Source of the DNA: QHXW01 sp963768075
Lineage (GTDB): Bacteria; Acidobacteriota; Terriglobia; Bryobacterales; Bryobacteraceae
Assembly (NCBI GenBank): GCA_963768075.1
Contig: CAVYHD010000022.1
Location: 124,001-188,000, forward strand
Direction of reading: 5' to 3'
Length of the DNA: 64,000 nt
Shown: positions 57,136 through 64,000 of the stretch, piece after piece
Layout of the letters: each line of letters opens with the position of its first letter
Numbering within the stretch: the first letter of the stretch is position 1
Program-made: the position numbers and the translations under genes
Notes under the pieces: model-generated
What the model was told of the DNA's origin: nothing
The model's database searches: none
What the model saw: the letters and a program-made list of their open reading frames with translations, nothing else

Positions 57136-59388
57136 GTGCGATTGAATCGTTTGATCAAGTACCTCAACCGTGCGATCGCGGTTGTGGTAATTCTCGCGGG
57201 CTGTGGGGTCTGGTGGGTTGCGTGGCGGCCACTACCGCAGACTTCGGGAACGATTACCGGCGGAGTCGCGCAGCGAGTCACAGTTTCCTTCGATCGCCTT
57301 GGCGAGCCGCACATCGCGGCCACCAGTCAAGACGATCTACTGTTCGCACAAGGCTACCTGACGGCGCAGGAACGCATGTGGCAGATGGATGCTCTACGCC
57401 GGCTGGCCGGGGGGGACCTATGCGAGATTGTGGGGGCGGTGGCACTGGCGTCAGACGAGGAAGTGCGGCGCCTGGGGATGCGCCGCATCGCCGAAGAAGC
57501 GGCGGTGTCGATGCCAGCGGAGGATCGCGCAGAGTTCGCAGCCTATGCGCGCGGGGTGAATGCCTACCTGGATTCGCACCATGGACGGCTGCCGCTGGAA
57601 TTCACACTGCTGGGATATGATCCGCGGCCATGGAGCATCGTGGACAGCATCCTCATCGGCCTGCATATGTTTCGCGACCTCACCACTTCCTATCCGGATG
57701 AATTGCTCAAGCAGCGAATGCTGGCGGGTGGAGATCGCAATAAAGTGGACTTTCTGTTTCCGCTACGGACGGGCCGCGAAATGCCTCCGGGAGTGCTGCT
57801 GCCCGTGGGCAAGGAAGCGCAGCCGGGCTCGAATGCGTGGGCCATTGCAGGGGCGCACACGGCATCGGGAAAGCCTCTGGTCTCGAACGATATGCACCTG
57901 GAATTCTCCATACCCGGCATCTGGTACCTGGTACACCTGGAATCGCCGGGGCTGAACGTGGCGGGTGTTTCGCTGCCGGGGGTGCCGGGCGTCATCGTGG
58001 GGCATAACGAACGCATCGCGTGGGGCGTAACGAACCTACATTACGACGTCCAGGATCTTTACATCGAAAAGATCGACGACCGGACAGGGCGCTACGAATA
58101 CCGGGGCCAGATTCTGCAAGCGCGGGAGGAACGCGAGATCATCCGAATCAAGAACGACCGACCGCTGGAATTGCTGAACTGGGTGACGGTGCATGGTCCG
58201 GTGCGGCGCGAAGGCAAGCTGCGGCTGGCGCTGCGGTGGGTGGCAGCGGGTCCCGGTGCGTTCCAATTCCCCTTCCTGGAACTCAACCGGGCGCGAAACT
58301 GGCAGGAGTTTACGCGGGCCATTTCCCGCTTCGCCGGGCCGGCGCAGAACTTCGTGTACGGCGACGTGGACGGCAACATCGGCTATCACGCAACGGGGAA
58401 GCTGCCTATCCGCAAAGGGTACACCGGCGACGTACCGGTGGATGGGGCTTCCGGCAATTTCGAGTGGCAGGGCTTTATTCCGTTCGACCAGCTGCCCACG
58501 TCGTTCAATCCTCCCGACGGTCTGATCGTGACGGCGAACCAGAATCCGTTCCCGCCTGACTTCCCGTATGCCGTGAACGGGATTTTCGCGCCCCAGTATC
58601 GCTCGAAGCAAATCCGCGACATGCTGACGGGAAGGAGCGGCTTGCGGCCCGAAGACACACTGGCAGTGCAGAAGGATGTGTACTCGGGTTTCCACCGTTA
58701 TCTAGCGGGGGCGGTGGTGGCAGCGTACGACCGGCGCGGCGGGCACGCTGGCCTGGGCGAGTCTATCGCGCTACTGCGCACTTGGGATGGTCAGATGGAT
58801 AAGGGCCGGCCGGAGCCGCTGATCGTCTCGCTGATGTTCCAGCATTTTCGGAAGGCGGTGGCCGAAGCGGCGTCGCCTGGCAACGGCACGGCGTATGAAA
58901 TCCAGATTGCGCCGGCGGTGATTGAGAACCTGTTGCGAACGCGGCCGAGTGGCTGGTTTCCGGATTACGATGCAGCCTTGCTTCAGAGTTTCGCCGATGC
59001 CATGGACGAGGGGCGCCGCATGCAGGGACCGGACGTGAAGAAGTGGGCGTACGGAGCATACCTGGCGTTGACCATCACGCATCCGATCGGCCATCGGCTG
59101 CCGCTGGTGGCCAAGTACTTCGACCTGGGGCCGGTTTGGATGAGCGGGTCCGCGACGTCGGTGAAGCAGACGACGCTGCGCCTCGGCCCTTCGATGCGCA
59201 TGAACGCGGACTTGGGGGATTGGGATCGCTCGCTTCTGAATCTGCCGATTGGGGAATCGGGGCACGTGCTCTCGCGCCATTACAAAGACGAGTGGGAAGC
59301 GTACTACAACGGCACGAGCTTTCCAATGCAGTTCCGGAAGGTGGAGGCGAAGAGTGTGCTGGAGTTGGTGCCGGAGGGGGGAAAGTAA
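57136..59388 (+). CDS. Penicillin acylase family protein
   Basis: A 750-residue Ntn-hydrolase from a GTG start. A membrane anchor (YLNRAIAVVVILAGCGVWWV) is followed by the alpha-chain (RVTVSFDRLGEPHIAATSQD), the processing site with the catalytic Ser232 (AQPGSNAWAIAG), and the beta-chain with LVSNDMHLEFSIPGIWYLVH, PGVPGVIVGHNERIAWGVTN and NFVYGDVDGNIGYHATG. The enzyme cleaves itself and hydrolyses amides such as acyl-homoserine lactones or beta-lactams; which one is not known. It lies beside a convergent MFS transporter gene, five bases away. Confidence 0.9.
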   Translation: MRLNRLIKYLNRAIAVVVILAGCGVWWVAWRPLPQTSGTITGGVAQRVTVSFDRLGEPHIAATSQDDLLFAQGYLTAQERMWQMDALRRLAGGDLCEIVGAVALASDEEVRRLGMRRIAEEAAVSMPAEDRAEFAAYARGVNAYLDSHHGRLPLEFTLLGYDPRPWSIVDSILIGLHMFRDLTTSYPDELLKQRMLAGGDRNKVDFLFPLRTGREMPPGVLLPVGKEAQPGSNAWAIAGAHTASGKPLVSNDMHLEFSIPGIWYLVHLESPGLNVAGVSLPGVPGVIVGHNERIAWGVTNLHYDVQDLYIEKIDDRTGRYEYRGQILQAREEREIIRIKNDRPLELLNWVTVHGPVRREGKLRLALRWVAAGPGAFQFPFLELNRARNWQEFTRAISRFAGPAQNFVYGDVDGNIGYHATGKLPIRKGYTGDVPVDGASGNFEWQGFIPFDQLPTSFNPPDGLIVTANQNPFPPDFPYAVNGIFAPQYRSKQIRDMLTGRSGLRPEDTLAVQKDVYSGFHRYLAGAVVAAYDRRGGHAGLGESIALLRTWDGQMDKGRPEPLIVSLMFQHFRKAVAEAASPGNGTAYEIQIAPAVIENLLRTRPSGWFPDYDAALLQSFADAMDEGRRMQGPDVKKWAYGAYLALTITHPIGHRLPLVAKYFDLGPVWMSGSATSVKQTTLRLGPSMRMNADLGDWDRSLLNLPIGESGHVLSRHYKDEWEAYYNGTSFPMQFRKVEAKSVLELVPEGGK

Positions 59389-59392
59389 AACT

Positions 59393-60672
59393 TCAACCAG
59401 CCGGCTGATCTCCCGTTTCGGGCCAAAGGCGCATGGCCAGCGCCAAGCGAGCGCGGGAAGGAGCATCGCGACGCCGGTAGAGAGGGCGACCATGCGCACG
59501 CTCACGCCCCAGTCGATGGCCACGCTCACCAGATAACCGCTGGCGGCTATTACGAGGGTGCAGAAACCGAGATCGGCAGCGAACACGCGGCCGCGGAACT
59601 TGTCACCGGAATATCGCTGTAGCATTGTCGTGGAGAAGACCCAGACAACCGAGCCGCCGCCGTGGGCGAGTGCAACCGGTATGCAAGCGAGCGCCAGGCT
59701 CGGCGCTCGCGAGAGCAGCATATAACCGGCAGCGCCGGCCAGGAAAGCCGCGAGGATGCCAGTGCGCATGCGGGAACCAGAACCTGCGGCCCATCGTGTA
59801 GCCGAAAGCGGGCCGATCAAAGCGCCGATGCCGCGCGCGCCCATCAGCAGGCTCATACCGAGCACAGCGCCACGAGACCTTTCAAGCCCCGCTATGTGGA
59901 CCGGAAAGACGCGCTCGCCCATGATCGGAAAGATGACCCAGTTAGCGCCCAAAACACCGACTCCACCCTTGAGCAAAACAGTGGCAAGCAAACGAGCATC
60001 GCGGCGGATGTAGCGGACACCCTCGGCGACTGGGGAGAAATCGACCAGTTCACGCGCCCGGAACGGCGTGGTTTCTGCGGCGTGAGGCTCATGAAAGCGC
60101 ATACCGCCGATGAGAAGGGCGGAGCACAGGAACGATAGCGCGTTTAATACAAAAACCGCGTCACGACCCAACAGCACGGCGACGAGGCCGCCGAGCGCGG
60201 AGCCGACCGCAAAGTTGAACGACCAAGTGATGGATGAAACGGTGTTGGCGATGAGCACGTGCTCTTCCCCGACGACATTGGGGATTACGGCACTGCGCGC
60301 AGGCTCAAAAAACGCCCACATTATGGTTTCGAGAAACAAGAGCGGGTAAACAAGCCAGACGGTAGCGGCGGAGCGCACCAGGATCATGCCGAGTACGACT
60401 ACCATGCGGGCCAGGTCGGCGGCGATCATAACGTGTTGGCGGCGCAGGCGGTCGTTGACAACGCCGGCGGTGGGGCCGGCGAAAGTCGAGGGCAAGACCT
60501 GGAGCACCAAAGCCAGGCCGACGGACTGGGCTTTTCCCGTTAGCTGGAGCAGCAGGCTATAGATGGCAATCGCATAGAACCAGTCGCCCATCTCACTAAC
60601 GATCTGGGCCAGCCAAAGCCGGCGAAAGTTCCGGTTGCCGCGGATGAGTTGCCAGTACGCGGCCAGGGTCAC
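59393..60672 (-). CDS. MFS transporter (EntS-like), frame break at its end
   Basis: A protein of about 426 residues from a GTG that overlaps the trpS stop (GTGA). It has about twelve membrane segments: FRRLWLAQIVSEMGDWFYAI, VLPSTFAGPTAGVVNDRLRR (the loop motif), AVFVLNALSFLCSALLIGGM, GVGVLGANWVIFPIMGERVF and SVAIDWGVSVRMVALSTGVA. The natural end (RLWPETGDQPAG then TGA at 59393) is in another frame. As written, the frame runs 200 codons further, antisense through the acylase gene to 58771, which is almost surely not natural. A base is off near 59430. Cargo is unknown. Confidence 0.78.
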
Positions 60673-61658
60673 GCTTCGGTGTAGAGGCCCATGCGTCGCT
60701 TCACCAGATCGACGGTGGAATTGGCAATGGGGGCGACGCGCTCGGCGCCTTCGCGCAATACGCGCGCGACGTAGCCGGGTTCGGAGGCGATTTCGTGATA
60801 GCGCTTCTGAAAGGGTTCGAGATGGGAGATGACCATCTCGGCCACCTGCTTCTTCAAATCACCGTAGCGCAGACCAGCGAAGTGAGCGCGCATCCGGTCG
60901 TTGGTCCAGCCGCTGAAGGCCTGGAAGATGGCGAGCAGATTTTCGACGCCCGCACCGAGCGAGGCGAAGTCCACGGCGGGATTCGAGTCCGTAGTGGCGC
61001 GCATAATGGTCTTGCGGATGCGATCAGGCGGATCGAGCAGCGCGACGGCATGAGCTGCGCCGGGAGCGGACTTGCTCATTTTCGTTGTGGGATCGTCAAG
61101 TCCCATGATGCGCGCGCCGACGGCGGGCATATTGGTCTGGGGCATGACGAACGTTTCTTCGTAGAGCGAATTGAAGCGTTGGGCAATGTCGCGCGCGAGC
61201 TCGAGATGCTGGGCCTGGTCATCGCCGACGGGCACGATGGCGGCCTGATAGAGCAGGATGTCGGCAGCCATCAGGACGGGATACTGAAGGAGACCATCGC
61301 CGACAGTCTGCTGCGCGGCGGCCTTGGATTTGTACTGCGTCATGCGCTCCAGCCAGCCCACGGGTGTGACGCAGGTGAGCATCCAGGCGAGTTCCGCATG
61401 CGCGGGGACGGCGGACTGCACCATGATGCTCGAGTGCTTGGGATCGATGCCGGCAGCGAGAAACAGCGCGGCGATTTCTTCGACTTTGGCGCGGAGCTCG
61501 GCGGGCGGCTGGTAAACCGTGACGGCGTGGAGGTCCACGATGCAGAAGATGCTCTCGTAGTCGTACTGGATCTTGACCCAGTTACCGAGCGCGCCGAGGT
61601 AGTTGCCGATGTGCAGGTTGCCGGACGGTTGGAGGCCCGAGAATACGCGTGCTTTCAT
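60669..61658 (-). CDS. trpS: Tryptophanyl-tRNA synthetase
   Basis: A 329-residue class I synthetase, the usual length. The signatures are intact: HIGN at residues 16-19 (GLQPSGNLHIGNYLGAL) and KMSKS near 193 (TTKMSKSAPGA). It charges tRNA-Trp with tryptophan in the cytoplasm. Its stop overlaps the MFS start. No T-box or attenuator is seen upstream in the short gap to the RNA methyltransferase gene. Confidence 0.95.
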   Translation of the reverse strand: MKARVFSGLQPSGNLHIGNYLGALGNWVKIQYDYESIFCIVDLHAVTVYQPPAELRAKVEEIAALFLAAGIDPKHSSIMVQSAVPAHAELAWMLTCVTPVGWLERMTQYKSKAAAQQTVGDGLLQYPVLMAADILLYQAAIVPVGDDQAQHLELARDIAQRFNSLYEETFVMPQTNMPAVGARIMGLDDPTTKMSKSAPGAAHAVALLDPPDRIRKTIMRATTDSNPAVDFASLGAGVENLLAIFQAFSGWTNDRMRAHFAGLRYGDLKKQVAEMVISHLEPFQKRYHEIASEPGYVARVLREGAERVAPIANSTVDLVKRRMGLYTEA

Positions 61659-61718
61659 GTGGTGGAATAGGCTTTCCTGCTGGTCCCCGGCGGACGGGCA
61701 GAACTCTTATCGTAAGCG

Positions 61719-62927
61719 ATGGCGCATTCTCAAACCAACTTCGACGTGCAGATCGAGAAACTGGTCTACGGCGGCGACGGCCTGGCGCGGCTCAATGGGC
61801 AGGTGGTGCTCGTGCCTTTTGTGCTGCCGGGAGAGCGCGTTACGGTGGAGGCGGTAGGGCGGAAGCCGGGGCTGGTCCGTTCGAAACTGGTGGAACTGCG
61901 CGAATCGTCGGGCGAACGGGTGGTTGCGCCATGCCCCTACTTCGGGCGATGCGGAGGCTGCCATTATCAGCACGCCAATTACGAAACGCAACTCGGGCTG
62001 AAGCGCGGCATTCTGGCAGAAACGCTGCGGCGTGTGGGCAAGATCGAGCCCCCGGAGGAGATTTCGGTCATCGCGGCGGGGGCTTGGAGCTATCGCAACC
62101 GGGCGCAGTTTCACCTGCGGGGCACGGAGCTGGGATATCTGGAAGCGCGCTCGAACCGGTTCTGTGCGATCGACGAATGCCCCATCAGCTCGCCGGGCGT
62201 GAATCAGGCGGCTGCGACGTTGCGGGAGATGCTGCGCGACCCGCGCTGGCCCCGGTTTGTGAGATCGATCGAGATTTTCACAAACGAAGATCAGGTGCAG
62301 TTGAACGTACTCGAGAGCGAGCGGCCGGTGGCGCGCCGGTTCTTCGATTGGTGCGGAGAGAAGCTGGCAGGGTACGTCCCGGGTCCGCTGGACTACGGCG
62401 CAGCGGGTGCTGTCTACCGGGTGAGTGGCGGATCTTTCTTTCAGGTGAACCGGTTTCTGATCGACCAGATGGTGGAGCGGGCGCTGCCGGAAGCGGAGGG
62501 GGAGCCGGCGTTGGATCTCTTCGCCGGCGTGGGGCTCTTCTCGGTTCCATTGGCGCGCCGTTTCGCGAAAGTGACGGCGGTGGAATCGGGCGCGAGGGCG
62601 GTACACGATCTGCGGTTCAATGCCGAGCGAGCAGGTGTCGCGATCGAGGCGCATCAGAGCGGCGTGGACGAGTATCTTTCGGGCGTGACGGCGAAGCCGG
62701 ACTTTGTGCTGGCCGATCCGCCGCGCGCCGGCCTCGGGAAGAATGCGGTGCGAGAGCTGGTGCGGTTAAAACCAGCGCGGATCACGATGGTGGCGTGCGA
62801 TCCGGCAACCCTCGCGCGCGATTTGGCGGGGCTTGTCGCGGGAGGGTACCGGCTGGCCAAGCTCACGATGATCGATCTGTTTCCGCAGACGTTTCACATT
62901 GAGGCGATCGCGGACCTGACGCGGTGA
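61719..62927 (+). CDS. Iron-sulfur RNA methyltransferase (TrmA/RlmD family)
   Basis: A 402-residue protein. Order: TRAM domain (about 1-60, VYGGDGLARLNGQVVLVPFV), an iron-sulfur cluster at Cys72, Cys78 and Cys81 with a later Cys near 150, and the SAM-dependent methyltransferase domain (LDLFAGVGLFSVPLARRF) with the nucleophile Cys in MVACDPATLARDLA and PPRAGLGK before it. It makes 5-methyluridine in 23S rRNA or tRNA; 23S is more usual for cluster-bearing forms, but the choice cannot be made here. It starts 60 bases from trpS in the opposite direction. Confidence 0.92.
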   Translation: MAHSQTNFDVQIEKLVYGGDGLARLNGQVVLVPFVLPGERVTVEAVGRKPGLVRSKLVELRESSGERVVAPCPYFGRCGGCHYQHANYETQLGLKRGILAETLRRVGKIEPPEEISVIAAGAWSYRNRAQFHLRGTELGYLEARSNRFCAIDECPISSPGVNQAAATLREMLRDPRWPRFVRSIEIFTNEDQVQLNVLESERPVARRFFDWCGEKLAGYVPGPLDYGAAGAVYRVSGGSFFQVNRFLIDQMVERALPEAEGEPALDLFAGVGLFSVPLARRFAKVTAVESGARAVHDLRFNAERAGVAIEAHQSGVDEYLSGVTAKPDFVLADPPRAGLGKNAVRELVRLKPARITMVACDPATLARDLAGLVAGGYRLAKLTMIDLFPQTFHIEAIADLTR

Positions 62928-62929
62928 GG

Positions 62930-63346
62930 CTAGAGCTTGTAGAGCATCAGGTAGACCACCACACCCGTAACGCTGACATAGAGCCAGATGGGGAGGGCCC
63001 AGCGGGCGATGGCGCGGTGTTTGTCGAAGCGGGACCTTAGACCGCGGCTCAACGTGATGATGGCGAGCGGGGGAACGGCGGCGGCGAGCGCGGTGTGGGT
63101 AACCAGGATGGTGAGGTAGACCGTTCGGAGAGCGCCGGGATGCCGAAATGGCACCGAGCCGACATGCGCGTGATAGATGAGGTAGCAGGTCAGAAACGCG
63201 CAGGAGGTGGCGAACGCCGCGATCATCACGCGTTTGTGATTCTGCACCTGCCGCCGGCGAATGAGAAGATAGCCCGACACGAGCAGGACCGCGGCGGTAG
63301 CATTCAGAACGGCGTTGACGGTGGGCAGATCGTGGATCGAGATCAT
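62930..63346 (-). CDS. DUF420 membrane protein (cytochrome oxidase-linked)
   Basis: A 138-residue protein with four hydrophobic segments: NAVLNATAAVLLVSGYLLI, RVMIAAFATSCAFLTCYLIY, TVYLTILVTHTALAAAVPPL and IARWALPIWLYVSVTGVVVY. The 'HKRVMIAAF' and 'YHAHVGS' stretches and length match DUF420, often found in cytochrome c oxidase assembly operons. It overlaps the SCO1 gene by four bases (ATGA), so it is coupled to it, and converges on the RNA methyltransferase gene. Confidence 0.87.
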   Translation of the reverse strand: MISIHDLPTVNAVLNATAAVLLVSGYLLIRRRQVQNHKRVMIAAFATSCAFLTCYLIYHAHVGSVPFRHPGALRTVYLTILVTHTALAAAVPPLAIITLSRGLRSRFDKHRAIARWALPIWLYVSVTGVVVYLMLYKL

Positions 63347-63903
63347 GAATGCTCCCGCTCCAAGCGGCGAATGTCGACGATCAGGGCCCGAGTGGGATCA
63401 TCCTGGGCTGCGCCATAGTAGCCGCGGATCCTGCCCTGGCGGTCAACCAAAACGAAGCGCGTGCTGTGCTCGAGCGAACCATCCACGTTACCGAGCATAA
63501 AGCTGCGGCGATCCAGCGCATCGAGGGTCTTCGGATCTCCGGTGAGGAAAAACCAGCGGCCAGGTTGGGCGTGATACCGCTGAGCGTAGCCTGCGAGCAC
63601 CAATTGGGTATCGCGTTTGGGATCGACCGAGAAGGAAACCAGCCGCACGTCGGGGAATTCCGCCACGGCGGCTTGCAGGCGGCTCATCTGCGTGCTCATC
63701 CTTGGGCAGGAACTGGTGCAGTTAGTGAATATGAAATCGGCAATCCAGATCTTGCCATTGAGCGAATTGCGATTAAAGGGCGCGCCGGTTTGCGAGGTCA
63801 GGAGGAAATCCGGGACAAGGCTGTAAACCGGCATCGGGGTCTGGCGAAAACATCCGACACCCGCGATACAAAAGAGAAGAGCGAAAATGAGCGGAGCTTT
63901 CAA
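63343..63903 (-). CDS. SCO1/SenC copper-delivery lipoprotein
   Basis: A 186-residue protein. The lipoprotein signal ends in GVGC (Cys18). The thioredoxin-like SCO fold carries the copper ligands Cys62 and Cys66 (NCTSSCP) and His146 (EHSTRF). It delivers copper to the CuA centre of cytochrome c oxidase, outside the membrane. It lies between ctaB and the DUF420 gene in one operon. Confidence 0.93.
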   Translation of the reverse strand: MKAPLIFALLFCIAGVGCFRQTPMPVYSLVPDFLLTSQTGAPFNRNSLNGKIWIADFIFTNCTSSCPRMSTQMSRLQAAVAEFPDVRLVSFSVDPKRDTQLVLAGYAQRYHAQPGRWFFLTGDPKTLDALDRRSFMLGNVDGSLEHSTRFVLVDRQGRIRGYYGAAQDDPTRALIVDIRRLEREHS

Positions 63904-63910
63904 GCCGGAA

Positions 63911-64000
63911 TCACAGACCGGGCCTGTCGAGCAGCATCAGGCCATACAGCAGGGGAAGATAGAAAACAGAAGCCAGCAGCACACCACGGGCGCGCAACAA
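63911..64000 (-). CDS. ctaB: Protoheme IX farnesyltransferase, 3' end only
   Basis: The last 29 residues (LLRARGVLLASVFYLPLLYG, then LMLLDRPGL and stop) match the final membrane segment of CtaB/CyoE-type proteins. The rest is beyond the window. It makes heme O from heme B for cytochrome oxidase, and fits the SCO1 and DUF420 genes after it. Confidence 0.75.
   Translation of the reverse strand: MLRARGVLLASVFYLPLLYGLMLLDRPGL

Noticed and set aside
61649..62902. A 417-codon plus-strand frame overlapping the RNA methyltransferase gene
   Set aside because: Out of frame with the real enzyme, which has its TRAM domain, cluster cysteines and nucleophile; this frame is Arg/Gly-rich noise.

Overview
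This looks like a chromosomal window of a Gram-negative soil-type bacterium, most likely an acidobacterium of the Bryobacter/Solibacter kind. That placement is inference from gene content: paired carboxypeptidase-regulatory-like secreted proteins, a DUF1800-DUF1501 pair, a FecR/DUF6600 protein, a PEP-CTERM protein, a PQQ-like propeller protein with EF-hands, LpxC (so an outer membrane) and high GC. Placing the 16S gene in a tree would settle it.

Layout. 0-9.9 kb: secreted or envelope proteins (PEGA-like protein, PQQ-like lipoprotein, HEAT-repeat protein, two zinc-ribbon membrane paralogs, PIG-L deacetylase, a large glycosidase-like protein coupled to an HpaI-type aldolase). Near 8.8-10.6 kb are two sigma-54-type promoters, one before a 36-residue prepilin-like peptide and one before a protein that resembles only the DNA-binding part of a serine recombinase. 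10.5-22 kb: housekeeping (lpxC, polA, polyprenyl synthase, rnr), a HigBA toxin-antitoxin pair with a frameshifted antitoxin, an aldo/keto reductase and the FecR/DUF6600 protein. 22-32.4 kb: two paralogous repeat proteins, a tightly coupled aldolase/epimerase/adenosine-kinase-like operon opposite a ferredoxin-MBL protein, a gene with an in-frame TGA, and an ECF sigma/anti-sigma/third-gene operon. 32.4-42.3 kb: thiolase/DUF35/aminotransferase, DEAD-box helicase, a broken ABC-F gene, an Smr-domain protein, a two-repeat secreted protein and a MazEF-like pair. 42.3-47.9 kb: one complete rRNA operon on the minus strand (16S, tRNA-Ala, tRNA-Ile, 23S, 5S) with terminator, processing stems, boxA-like sites and a promoter. 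48-56 kb: a thioesterase, then a run of minus-strand genes full of frame breaks (DUF1501, DUF1800, HupE/UreJ-like, AI-2E transporter, CBS-domain hemolysin-like) with an intact cutC among them. 56-64 kb: PEP-CTERM protein, penicillin acylase, MFS transporter, trpS, RNA methyltransferase, and the end of a cytochrome-oxidase assembly operon (ctaB, SCO1, DUF420).

Caution: many genes carry single-base frame breaks although their conserved motifs are intact, concentrated at 37.9-39.7 and 48.5-53.8 kb. That pattern fits sequencing or assembly indels better than old pseudogenes, so broken genes there should be read as probably whole in the organism.
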